A stretch of 64,000 bases of DNA, from NCBI GenBank assembly GCA_015179025.1, contig WHUX01000039.1, positions 186,001 through 250,000 of the forward strand. The letters run 5' to 3'. Under the pieces are notes generated by a model, which was given only the letters and a program-made list of their open reading frames with translations, was not told the origin of the DNA and did not search any database. Source of the stretch: Terfezia claveryi (Eukaryota; Ascomycota; Pezizomycetes; Pezizales; Pezizaceae). Below are positions 42,914-52,666 of this stretch, in pieces (position 1 is the stretch's first letter; each line of letters begins with the position of its first letter). The position numbers and the translations under genes were made by a program.

Positions 42914-43544
42914 ATGCTCTCAGGTATGGAGGCGTTAACCCCATCATCGTTCAGGGACTTGCTGCATAGTCCCACCGGTTTCCTAGGAGACCTTTACAAA
43001 GAGGACGTTCCACAATGCAGGCCAGAGTCAGAAAACACGAGGCAAGGAATTGCTAGCGTGCCTGAGTATGTCAGAACCATGGAGGCAAGAATGGATCTGT
43101 TCGAAGCTCGGATGGATGTTTTGGAGGACAAAATGTGTATGTTAGAACAGAAAGTGGATAGATACATCCACACAACTGGGTGAGATTACTTCTCACCTGA
43201 TCTTTTTTTTCATCAACTAATAGTTTCAGGGACAAATTCACACAAAAAGATAAGTAGCTGGGATAAGTGTTCTTTTGTGTCGCAACTCAGGACCTGACGC
43301 AAACATCTGGATAAACCCAGTGCATTGCCAAGCCTTCAGAGGTGTATATGTAGTGGTTGAATGCTCGCAGGCAATAGGGTTTATGTGGACGCTGGGAGAC
43401 GTGAAGAGCCTAGAACGCGAATTGAGGCCTGAGAAGGAATTTTGTGATGCGAGAATTATAGTACGGATAAAAGAACTGGGGATGAGGAAAATTAGCAAAT
43501 ATTCATTACACATTCAGTTCCGCCAACTAAGCGCGGACCGATGA
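42914..43544 (+). CDS. Possible two-exon gene with coiled coil
   Basis: The first segment (ATG 42914 or 42923, to 43179) ends in heptads MEARMDLFEARMDVLEDKM and LEQKVDRY, a coiled coil. It is followed by a plausible intron 43180-43229: donor GTGAGA, branch ACTAAT, acceptor TTTCAG. The next segment (43254-43544, to a TGA) reads PDANIWINPVHCQAFRG, VYVVVECSQAIGFMWTLGD and RIIVRIKELGMRKISKYSL, which has natural composition. However, this intron does not put the two segments in one frame, so the gene model is unresolved or the gene is broken. Function unknown. Confidence 0.4.
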
Positions 43545-43614
43545 CTCTGGTGACGTCTTACATTACTTCGTGATCTCATAGAAATTACAAGTTGTAATAG
43601 AAAGCGCTTGCCAA

Positions 43615-43720
43615 GCACTAGCGCGCCGTGACTACCCAATCCGGACGGTAATCACTTCCTATTGTGGTATTGACAAGGGGTGGCTGGTAACCAAAGAGGG
43701 AATTTCCAACGTCAACAGAC
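43615..43720 (-). repeat. Dispersed ~100-bp repeat, copy 2
   Basis: Reverse-orientation partner of 37228-37325. Confidence 0.65.
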
Positions 43721-43794
43721 AGCGGTCCTGAGAATAGGTAGATGTTGTGGGAATTTTGCTCACGAATGAGCGGGTCTCTTGTGGTGTGCCAGGA

Positions 43795-45029
43795 GTATGA
43801 GGAATAGGCCCACGTTCATCTATGGTCTATTGGATTAGAATCATGATTTATTATTGTCGTTTATAACTCATGGGAGCCTGCTACATGCCGGTAAGAATAA
43901 AGAAGTCAATGCGGTTGATAGGTTTTGTGACCTGTTCAGCAATTGCCAAGGGAACATATTGCTGACACAGCCCATTGGCCAATTGAATGGATTGCCCGAC
44001 GTGTCAGAGTAGGGCCAACCCTCCCCGGCGTTACTTTATTGAAAACCCTATCCTGCAAGACATGGCACTCTTGGCACACAGTGAGACCACAAAAAGCAAC
44101 CAGTTCCCTCAATCCTTCTCAACTACATCCCATCCTAGCATCTCTCGATCCCTGGTCTACTGCATTCCCAACCAATATGCTTGCTCCAATATCTCCCGCT
44201 TTGGTTCCAGAGCTGGTTTCGGTCGACGGGATTGTATCATTATTGCCATGGTAGGTGGACTCCCCCCCATAGCTCGAAGTTACGCTTAATAACTTAATCC
44301 TGACCCCTATTAATAATATTCTGGTTGATTAAGATTTATATCTGTGCCAACCAAGGCCCTATTACAGGAACTCCTTTACTTCAAAACATGGTACTCTTGG
44401 CACGCACACATAAATCTTTGGAAAATAAACAACTACCTGCTCAACTATGCCCTCAATACTCCTCAACTATGTCACTGTCAACAACCTTCCCAACCCCAGG
44501 CTCAGTATACTACTCTCAAGTAACTGCTCAATCCGAAGCTCAACCAACCCGTGATTCTACTGCATTCCCAACCAAGATTCTGCTCCAATACCTCCTCCTT
44601 GTGGTTTTATAGCCGTTTCATTCGACAGGCTTTAATGCCTGCTTCCTAGAGTAGGTGTGCGCCCCCCTCATTAATTGAATTTACGACTAAGAACCTCCTG
44701 AAAACTAGAAAGCCTCAAGACAACTGGCACTGTCCTGTTGTTTTTAATAATCCGTTAATCACATTAAGTTATTCTCACCTACAACGAGACACCGCATCCG
44801 CAGAACAAGTCCGGTGTTAACCAGTTCCCAAGCAAAGAAATTGCAATTCAAAAGCAAAAGTCGTGCCACAATGTCGTGGACTTCAGCCTTCTTGACACCG
44901 GCATTCTTAAAACTTGCGCAACTAGCGCTATCCAATTTTCTATTTAATAATTCATTCAAATTAATCTAACCTACGACGAGACACAGCATCCACCAAAACA
45001 AGTCTGGCATATCGCACCTCCATGGCTGG
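43795..45029 (+). repeat. 5' flank of the SRA-RING duplication (B cluster)
   Basis: Collinear with 55105-56339. Shared words: GAGTATGAGGAATAG (43794/55107), CATGGGAGCCTGCTACATGCC versus CATGGGAACCTGCTACATGCC (43868/55161; differ by one base), CAAGACATGGCAC (44057/55423), GTCGTGCCACAATGTCGTGG (44859/56236) and CGAGACACAGCATCC near 44977. Two halves are themselves similar to each other (44050 and 44380), so there is an internal older duplication. Confidence 0.75.
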
Positions 45030-45270
45030 AATATCTGGGAGCCCAAAAGGGGCTGCCAATCTATTGTGCTCTATGGGGGTTATAAGGATGATGTGGATGA
45101 AGGGGATACCTCTGTTTATCCGGCTAGATTAGCCCGTGTAAACAAGAAGACTGGCGCACGTGTCGCCGAAGTCCAATCGTTTGACCAGACGTTGGACAAG
45201 ACCAATGCTGCATTGGCCATAACCATGTTCCCGGAGCTAACCGATCTCAGCAAACTGGACAAAGTCTAAG
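45030..45270 (+). pseudogene. SRA N-terminal half, copy B1
   Basis: Encodes GGYKDDVDEGDTSVYPARLA then VNKKTGARVAEVQSFDQTLD and NAALAITMFPELTDLSKLDKV, equivalent to the GGYEDDVD and AEQSCDQKLTNTNRAL parts of the UHRF1 SRA. The frame is open from 45066. The short-form deletion is present and the frame stops at TAA (45267) where sister copies read CAA. A shift separates it from the upstream AGISGSPKG segment, which corresponds to the VAGIHGRSNDGA strand. Confidence 0.75.
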
Positions 45271-45369
45271 CCAGTCTAAAGTCTAAGCCAGTCCGTTGTC
45301 ATCAGAAGTGACAAATACAACGGGAATGATACCTACTTATTATATCTACGAAATCACATAGTTTACCCG

Positions 45370-45808
45370 CACTCAACAGGTTATGAGCCTGAAAACGCCA
45401 TTGGAGCATTGGCAATAACCATGTGTCCGGATTGAAGATTTAACTGATTCCAGCAAACTGGACAAAGTCCAAGCCAGTTCGCGTCACAAGAAGCGATAAA
45501 ATGCGCCATAGCAAGTATGCGCCAACGGAAGGTTTTAGATACGACGGTATCTATAAACTGGGGCGCTATTGGCCAGAAAAGGGCGAGGACGGGTTTGTGA
45601 CATACAAATACCAGTTCAGGAGGGACGATCCGGCTCCAGCACCATGGACCGAAGAAGGGGAAGCGAGGGTCGAGGAACTCGGCCTGAGGATGGTGTACCC
45701 AGAGGAAGGTGATGAGGAAGAGGAAGAGGAAAAAAACCCTTCTCCAAAAAAACGTAAACAGGTAAATAAGAATTCCAAAACTTTTGAGCCCGATCCCAAC
45801 TACAAATG
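45370..45808 (+). pseudogene. SRA C-terminal half, copy B2
   Basis: Clean frame from 45501: [59 protein letters not shown], an acidic stretch and [17 protein letters not shown], then a stop instead of the LRELIDLD linker. The upstream part has the 29-bp deletion and so is in another frame. The RING is missing; a different ORF (45853) begins right after. Confidence 0.75.
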
Positions 45809-45852
45809 AATTTGACTGAGACCTAATACTAACGACTTCGTATGTCACAGAT

Positions 45853-46545
45853 ATGAACATCGAGTGTGGGCGCCGCATAGAAGATCCAATGGAGGCTGGA
45901 TATGCAAGGCAGGATACATATCACTGCCAGCATTCTTCTCTAGCTCCAGCTGGATGCCCATCACAAAATCAAAACCCCCGGCAGGACCAAGACCACCGCC
46001 ACCACGGATATCCCGCTGATGCTGGATACCCAGCTCTTCATCAAAATAACTGGCAGAATCAATATCCCCGCCAGCACGGATATCCAGCTAATGCTGGATA
46101 CCCGCCCTTCAATCACATTGCAGATCCGCGCCAATATGGGTACCCGGCTCAGGCTGGATGCCCACCTCCCAATCAAAGTCCTTGGCACGACCCCGAACCG
46201 CGCCACCATGGGTATCTGGCTCAGGCTGGGACCGCTGGGTACCCACGTCTCAATCAAAATCCAGGCCGGAATGATGTTCCGTGCCACAATGACGTTCTGC
46301 GCCCTTTCCCGACCCTTCCAAACCCAAGTCCACCGCCGACTCCCATAACAAGGGATAATCGCTGGAAAAACAACAGAATATATGAGAAACTCACTAGCTG
46401 CAGGGCAAGGGATAACTGGAAAAACAACAGAATATATGAGAAACTCGCTAGCTGCCGGGCAAGGGATAATCGCTGGAAAAACAACAGAATATCAGACTGC
46501 CGGGCAAGGAATAATCGCTGGAAAAACAACAGAATATCAGGGTAA
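45853..46545 (+). CDS. GYP-repeat ORF wedged into an SRA unit
   Basis: ATG frame of 230 codons. Residues ~40-140 hold five repeats of about 24 residues around HGYPADAGYP...NQN. Residues ~165-230 hold four repeats of RDNRWKNNRIYEKLASCRA type. A TACTAAC branch site (45827-45833) and a CAG acceptor (45848-45850) lie just before the ATG, so the ORF may be a downstream exon; a donor GTGATG at 45710 within the SRA copy would give an in-frame fusion (inference). No known family. The Tyr/Pro/Gln/Asn-rich repeats suggest a low-complexity, possibly self-associating region. It is absent at the equivalent place in the C cluster. Confidence 0.45.
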   Translation: MNIECGRRIEDPMEAGYARQDTYHCQHSSLAPAGCPSQNQNPRQDQDHRHHGYPADAGYPALHQNNWQNQYPRQHGYPANAGYPPFNHIADPRQYGYPAQAGCPPPNQSPWHDPEPRHHGYLAQAGTAGYPRLNQNPGRNDVPCHNDVLRPFPTLPNPSPPPTPITRDNRWKNNRIYEKLTSCRARDNWKNNRIYEKLASCRARDNRWKNNRISDCRARNNRWKNNRISG

Positions 46546-46639
46546 CTCACTACCCCAATATATGAGTTCGCCAGCGAACATCAGAAAAAATAGCCTACAC
46601 TGCGATGTTCCAATTCCCATATTTTTACCTGCGCTCAAC

Positions 46640-47060
46640 AGGTTATGAGCCTGATACAGAGCCAGTGACACCACAGCCAGCTATAGCGATAACAGTTTAT
46701 CTGGGAGCTCGGGTTGAGCCAACAGAGCCAGTGATCGGGGCGTTCGGGTGTCTGACATAAACCATGAATACGGACCGTTGGATGCTCAGGGCATTCCGGC
46801 TAACTCTGGGTTTACCTTTCAATTCAACCGCCCAGTCAACCCCAAAGACCATTGCCGCATTGGCAATCACCATGTTTCCGAATTTAACTGATCCCAGCAA
46901 ACAGGACAAAGCAGGACCCGAGTCCGGTGACTGGACAAAGTCCAAGCCGGTTCGTGTCATAAGAAGCGACAAAATGCGCCATAGCAAGTATGCTCCGATG
47001 CGGGTTTTAGATACGACGGTATCTATAAACTGTATCCAAAAAGAAGACATCCAAAAATAA
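46640..47060 (+). pseudogene. SRA fragment, copy B3
   Basis: Frame 46764-47060: an unusual start FRLTLGLPFNSTAQSTPKTI, then [36 protein letters not shown] (long form) and MRHSKYAP, after which the YDG segment is out of frame and cut short. Shares its start with 28870-28960 on the minus cluster. Confidence 0.7.
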
Positions 47061-47099
47061 CATCATCTCTATTTATTCTACCAAATCACATAATTTTAC

Positions 47100-47917
47100 C
47101 TGCGCTCAACAATGTTAATGGGCCTGAAAAGACCAATGCCGGATTGGGCATTACCGGTACCATGTTCCCGGGGCTAACCGATCCCAGCAAACTGGACAAA
47201 GCAGGAGCCGAGACCAGTGACTCGACGAAGTCCGAGCTGGTTCGCCACATAAGAAGCGACAAAATGCGCCATAGCAGGTATGCGCCAACCGAAGGTTTTC
47301 GATACGACGGTATCTATAAACTGGGGCGCTATTGGCCAGAAAAGGGCGAGGACGGGTTTGTGACATACAAATACCAGTTCAGGAGGGACGATCCGGCTCC
47401 AGCACCATGGACCGAAGAAGAGGAAGCGAGAGTCGAGGAACTAGCATGAGATGGTATGTCCAGAGGGCAAACAGGAAGAAGATGAGGGGGAGGAGGAAGA
47501 GGAAAAAAACCTTCCCCAAAAAAACGTTAACAGGTAAATAAGAACTTGAGAAACTTTCGAGCCCGATCCCCGCTAACGAGAATTGATGGGACTAGATGTG
47601 GCGAGCAGACCAGTCTGGCACAACGTCCTTTCTAGTAGCGACGACTTAATCGAGTTCAACCAGGAAGTCCTTGCATAGTTCACACGCCCGTTTTGTTCCG
47701 GATACCCTGGAAATCCTGTGACTTTCAATGCAGGCATTCGGTTTACCAAGATTGCCCGAAGCGAGCATTTCCTAAGTTTGGCATCAAATGCCCAACATGT
47801 TGGATAACACTCGATGGACTGGAGGATGATTGGGGCAACCTGGACGTCAATCTGGAGTTAAAGGCAATACTGCTTTATTTTGATCATACGTATCATGGTG
47901 CGCCTCGGGAATACTAG
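47100..47917 (+). pseudogene. SRA-RING copy B4 with complete 3' end
   Basis: SRA frame 47144-47449 contains [40 protein letters not shown] and [19 protein letters not shown], then a stop. The linker follows in another frame, then the RING region 47650-47810: PFCSG-type start, PVTF, CRHSVYQDCPKRAFPKFG and KCPTCWITLDGL. The second knuckle has Tyr where Cys is expected (SVYQDC), so zinc binding is compromised. The C-terminus VNLELKAILLYFDHTYHGAP to REY and a stop at 47917 gives the family's normal end, similar in place to the helix after the UHRF1 RING. Confidence 0.75.
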
Positions 47918-48702
47918 GATGGATGGTTATTACATAGCTGCTTGTTCTGAAAAGTTTTTTCTGGGCTTCTCGTCATATACTATATATTAGCTTGAATTCG
48001 GCTTATTGATTTCTTCCTGGCTTCCCGCTGTATATCATACCATATCTTAGCTTTGAATTGAAATTTATGCTCTTCTACCTCGGTCTATTTAATTTTAAAT
48101 AGGGATGGGCACGAGGTTTTGGCACGAGCCGGCTCAGGCCTACTCTATTAGAGATGCATGGTCTAGACCCACCCTCCTACAACTACTGAGAAGCCCACTT
48201 CGGAGATAGCAATTTTGATACTCCGTACTCGTGTGGGGTGCAGTTCCTATAATCAGACTACAGTTTCTACTAGCGGTAGATGGATCTGCTTTATGCTGGC
48301 GAGTTGGGTATGTCGGATAGGCATGAGAATGGAATACTGGGCTATATGAGGTCATGGGCAGCATCGCAATACGTGAGTAATTATTGGCGGACGGGGGGGG
48401 CAGTGTTCTGGGACGCTGTTTGTTCTCCAATGAGGTGGCCTCCCCAGGTGTGTACATATGTTCATCAAATGTGAGAATTTTAAGCACGATATACGCATAC
48501 CTTAAAGTACATACAAAAAGGTACTTTTTAAAGCATAAATTCACCCCTTCGAATATTCATCTGATCCTACAAGCTCTGGAAGCACTCAAGTTCTATCCAT
48601 TCAACCTACTACCCAACCAGACTATAAATTCAAATATTCTTCTAGACTACGCACAATCTCCCCCATTTCTATAGCCAGCTACAATAACCCGCTACACCCC
48701 AA

Positions 48703-49020
48703 CTACATTTTCTCCTTTTTCCCAATTTCCCCGTCAATAATCCTTATGTGCTTACCCATAGTTTCCAAAACAGTCTCCAAATCCTTAATCATATTTGCAC
48801 TATCTTCATCATATTCTAAAAGATCTTTGAGCACTCTCAGCTCCTGGCTTCCCCGTCGCTGGATACTAGTTATTTTCTCCATTAGTGTCAAAACTTCATC
48901 ATTTTTTTGGTTAATGACGACTTCTTTTTGAAGTTCTTTGATAATGGAGGCTAGGTCGTCTATCAGTGCAGTTAAACGGGGTATGATGACTCGGTTGGTA
49001 TCATTATTATCGGATGACAT
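48703..49020 (-). CDS. Small coiled-coil protein
   Basis: ATG at 49020, 105 codons, stop TAG at 48703. A polar start (SSDNNDTNR) is followed by one long helix-forming stretch: LTALIDDLASIIKELQKEV, EVLTLMEKITSIQ, ELRVLKDLLEYDED and MIKDLETVLETMG, with Leu/Ile at heptad spacing and a Lys-rich end. A TATA-like ATATATAAG lies 96-105 bp upstream (49116-49124). The frame is intact and composition natural, so this is one of the better host-gene candidates here. No family recognised; a role in protein-protein contact is inferred from the coiled coil. Confidence 0.55.
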   Translation of the reverse strand: MSSDNNDTNRVIIPRLTALIDDLASIIKELQKEVVINQKNDEVLTLMEKITSIQRRGSQELRVLKDLLEYDEDSANMIKDLETVLETMGKHIRIIDGEIGKKEKM

Positions 49021-49115
49021 AGTGTGTTGCGGTGGTGCTTGCGGTAGATCTACGTAGTGTTTAGGAGGCTGGAAGCAGGATGAGGACTTAACTAGAAGGG
49101 TGATGCTTCAGGCAA

Positions 49116-49124
49116 CTTATATAT
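49116..49124 (-). promoter_or_regulatory. TATA box of the coiled-coil gene
   Basis: Minus-strand ATATATAAG, about 100 bp before the ATG at 49020, a plausible distance for a fungal core promoter. Confidence 0.4.
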
Positions 49125-49289
49125 TTTCAGATGTTGAGGGTCATACTGTACAACCTACACAGGAGTCATGGGTCAAACACCTCTGGAACCCAGTATGAAC
49201 TAACTGCTCATAGTCGAAGCTTCAGAATTAAGAATCCGACCGGAGTGAACCAGAGCTAACGACGGATAATTGTAAGCCTTGAATATACA

Positions 49290-50273
49290 ATGGGAAGAAG
49301 CTCCGCCGCCGCCGCCTCCTCCACCGCTGTCGCTGTCTCCTCCATCGCTGTCGCTGTCTCCTTCGCCGCTGCCGCTGTCTCCTTCGCCGCTGCCGCTTCC
49401 TTCTCCGCACTGTCGCTGCCTCCTCCGCTGCTGTCCGCCGCTGTCCGCCGCTGTCGCTGCCTCCTTCCGCCGCTGTCCGCCGCTGTCGCTGCCCACTCCG
49501 CCTCTGCCGCTGTCTCCTCTGCCACTGTTGCTGCCTCCTCCGCCGCCGTTGCTGCCTCCTCCGCTGCCTCCGCTGTCTCCTCCTCCGCCGCCGCTGCCTC
49601 CTCCGCCGCTCCCGCTGCCTCCTCCACCTCTGCCTCTACCACCTCGCCGCTGCCGCTGTCTACTCCGCCTCTGCCCACTCCGCCTCCGCCGCTGTCTTTT
49701 CCGCCGCTGTTTTCTACGCCGCCTGTCTCCTCTGCCGCTGTCTACTCCGCCGCTATCTCCTCCGCCGCCGCCGCTATCTCCTCCGCCGCTGCCGCTATCT
49801 CCTCCGCCGCCGCCGCTATCTCCTCCGCCGCCGCTGTCTTCTCCCCCGCTGTCTTCGCCCCCGCTGTCTTCGCCCCCGCTGTCTCCTCCACCGCAGTCTC
49901 CTCCGCCGCTTCCCCTTCTACTATTGTCCAAAAGAGAAATTGTGCCATAATATCCGAGGCAATTACCAGTTCTATTCCATCCAGGGCTTCTATTCCGATC
50001 GTCGATAATACCCGTTCTATTCCGAACGTTCGCCTTAATGCACTGGCTACTCAATATCCCTTAGTACAGAAAAGCAAAAAGGTAATGGTAGACAGCCTAA
50101 TGGTTATTGTATACTGGCAGAAAGCATTGGAAATCCCATTTGGGCGTGTGCAAGCTATAAAGATGAGGACTTATGTCGAAGAGGCTATAGCTGGGTTGGC
50201 TAACGCTTTTCCGGGATTTGGATTTTCATCATCAGCACTTCGAAGAGGCATTAAAAAGGCATGGAGAAGATAA
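49290..50273 (+). CDS. Ala/Ser-rich repeat ORF with unique C-terminal region
   Basis: ATG frame of 327 codons. Residues ~4-215 are a degenerate (G/C)C-rich minisatellite coding for AAAVSSAAAAIS-type repeats (units ~15-30 bp, TCCTCCGCCGCTGCCGC). Residues ~215-327 are non-repetitive: QKRNCAIISEAITSSIPSRA, KKVMVDSLMVIVYWQKALE, MRTYVEEAIAGLANAFPGFG and ALRRGIKKAWRR. The ~65 bp before the ATG are nearly the same as the 5' leader of the Fot-like relic at 62650-62720, so the ORF may have started from a transposon promoter. Opposite-strand frames rich in GGGDSGG are shadows. Function unknown. Confidence 0.4.
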   Translation: MGRSSAAAASSTAVAVSSIAVAVSFAAAAVSFAAAASFSALSLPPPLLSAAVRRCRCLLPPLSAAVAAHSASAAVSSATVAASSAAVAASSAASAVSSSAAAASSAAPAASSTSASTTSPLPLSTPPLPTPPPPLSFPPLFSTPPVSSAAVYSAAISSAAAAISSAAAAISSAAAAISSAAAVFSPAVFAPAVFAPAVSSTAVSSAASPSTIVQKRNCAIISEAITSSIPSRASIPIVDNTRSIPNVRLNALATQYPLVQKSKKVMVDSLMVIVYWQKALEIPFGRVQAIKMRTYVEEAIAGLANAFPGFGFSSSALRRGIKKAWRR

Positions 50274-50998
50274 TGTGGAGTTTATCACTTTGCACACTAG
50301 GCAAAAGGGTATCAAAGAGTACTCTTGCAGAAAGATGTTGTGATTCCCCTACACAGAGATTTCTTGATACCAGTGAGTGTGTCTTACGAAATTTCCGGAA
50401 TGCCAAACACTACCTTTTGCACCCCGATCCCTTGTAGACGTTTCGAGAGAGCTCCAAGGACACGTCGCTTCAACGCTGGTGTACAGAGACACGCATGACT
50501 TAACGTTTTCAAACATGTGTGACTCCTCGATGAAGCTGAAGTGATGGGTACAGTAAAAATCCTGAAGTCGAACACCAAGATGACGTACTCGAGTAATCCA
50601 AAACTCTTATGACTTTAGACCAATTGAAACCCCGAACCGAATACAATACTCACCACAATTGCAGGTCACATAACCTCTCCATGGGATCGAGAACAGCCTT
50701 CATCGAGATTGGACGATTTCTGGCATGAGAATGTGGAGCCCAGATCCATCGAGAAGGCACGTGAAGCCTTTGGCTGTCTGGAATTTCCTCTGGAGGGGGG
50801 ACCATGGAGACAAATCGTGCGTGGTTCATGTGGGAGGGGAGCAGGTCCTGAGTAGCAGTCATGTTGGGGGGGAATCTGTGGTCGTGGATTCCTCAACTCT
50901 GAGTGGGACATCCCTGCTGAGCCCAAGTATCTTTCCTTGTTATATCGGGGTTGGGAGGGCAATCCCCTCTCGATGGAGAAAGGATCCTCCTTCCTTTG
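50274..50998. other. Unassigned region
   Basis: No supported gene; overlapping frames on both strands without domains. Confidence 0.35.
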
Positions 50999-51271
50999 CT
51001 ACAAGGAAGAGACCCTTGGATTGAATTTGTCGAACTTCTTTGTCATAGACCCTTGTAGTCCTTTGAATATTTGGTTCCTCTTAACCTCCATCTCGTCTAT
51101 CATCTCCTTTATCTCTGCTATCCCGCACTTCCATTTGTCTGGGTGTGTGTCCTTTGCTCTCGACATGGTGGCACGTGGTACCTCGTCCTCTTCGTTTCCC
51201 TCCTCTTTGTCTTCAGGTTCTTTGCTTCCCGTATTTTCTCTTGTGTTTATGTCGTCTTCCTGAATTTCTTC
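50999..51271 (-). CDS. Acidic ORF with short helix, doubtful
   Basis: Minus-strand frame open between stops at 51272 and 50999; first ATG at 51166. It reads EPEDKEEGNEEDEVPRA, then HPDKWKCGIAEIKEMIDEME and KRNQIFKGLQGSMTKKFD. Upstream of the stop the same frame continues DMDVFLERHE. Natural-looking but short; perhaps the remnant of a larger protein. Confidence 0.3.
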   Translation of the reverse strand, partial: EEIQEDDINTRENTGSKEPEDKEEGNEEDEVPRATMSRAKDTHPDKWKCGIAEIKEMIDEMEVKRNQIFKGLQGSMTKKFDKFNPRVSSL

Positions 51272-51505
51272 CTACTCGTGCCGTTCGAGGAAGACGTCCA
51301 TGTCAGAGGATACGAAATGTCCTTCTACTCCCTGGCAGGGTTCTGGGGAGTCCGGAGCTATGAGAAATCTCTATGCTTAACTGGGCAGGACACTGTCTTC
51401 ACTTGCAGGTTTTCCTTCACTGTCTGTGATCTTGCCATATGGGAATCGTTTTCTCCCTCTGATCACTGCCAGAGCCTTGCTCAGTCGCAGAACGTAGCTC
51501 GGTAG

Positions 51506-52465
51506 GAGGATAGTGTACGGCTGCAAGCCAGAAAAAATATTATGGGGACCTCGTTTCGAGAATAAGGTGTTGCTACCAATTTGTAGACTTGTATGCAGGA
51601 TGACATTCCCACTCTCTCTCTCGTCTAGACTAAATACAAGGTTCGTTGGGAGGACTAAACGTCCCCAAGGAGCTAGTGTCCCGAGTCATGTGAGTCCCAT
51701 CATTTCTATGCAATTTCTCCACCAGCTAGCAATAGTTGCTTGTGGTATCTTAAACCATGTGCTAGCTTCAATTTGAGTTGGTGGTCGATATTCTAAGTAT
51801 TCACAATGTGAATCTTTAGGTACACGATGATGTGTAAGAAGCATCAATAACTCTACTTTCTTTTCACGTGAATAGGTCCATTCTATTCGCTTGATAGGAC
51901 CTACCTATAGACCAATAAACTCCTTCCCCTAAGGACTTTGGCTTCGGTCCTGGTCGTAGATTTGCTTTGCTTATGGTGTTGTATTGCTGGCTTGGCTCCG
52001 GGTAGATGTCGTGGGATATTAACATCTGATACCGAGACTGGCTGAAGAACCATGATTTCATGCACTCAGGTTAACGCAATGTCACTCTACTCTGTATGTT
52101 CTATATCATGAATGCCGGTACAACTGTTACCATAGCACAAATCATGCAGAAACTCCATACTTTTCTAGGTATCGCTTTCTGATTAACTGCATCGCAGGCG
52201 CCACCAACGCTAGTGAATTTCTCGAGATAATCGGCGCTCGTACGCTCGTGGGTCTTGGTATGAAACTAGAGGTCAGTTTAATGTGCGTAACCGAGAATTC
52301 TTACGCAGAAACGGTCAATTAAAAACTTGCAGTTGTGCATGATAGAACGTATAGGTCATATTCCTGGATGTATCTCCCTAACATGATGCCAGCCCCGCTA
52401 GTGTATCCTAGACCACCATATAATCTGAGTTTTCAAAACTCAGTTTAATAATTGACCGCCCCTAC
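51506..52465. other. Unassigned region
   Basis: No gene or repeat recognised. Confidence 0.35.
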
Positions 52466-52666
52466 TACAGAGGACTCTCGATACAAGCATATCGTTCAGA
52501 CCGGGGCAAGTATGCTTGTATCCAATATATGCTTATAGCAAGAGAAAATTGGTAACTATGGAATGAAGCTAACTAGCAGTAGAAAATGTTGCGGAATACA
52601 CTTATGAATACTAGCCGAGCATACGAACAAGAAATAGCCAAACGAGTAGGTGTGGAGACGGGAATA

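Noticed and set aside
42387..42947. 186-codon minus-strand ATG frame with hydrophobic end
   Set aside because: Overlaps the better plus-strand candidate, contains a short tandem repeat and shows no recognisable domain; left as an unassigned region.
49200..50054. Minus-strand Gly/Asp/Ser-rich frame (GGGDSGG)
   Set aside because: Shadow of the GC-rich minisatellite in the plus-strand ORF; ends at no conserved region.
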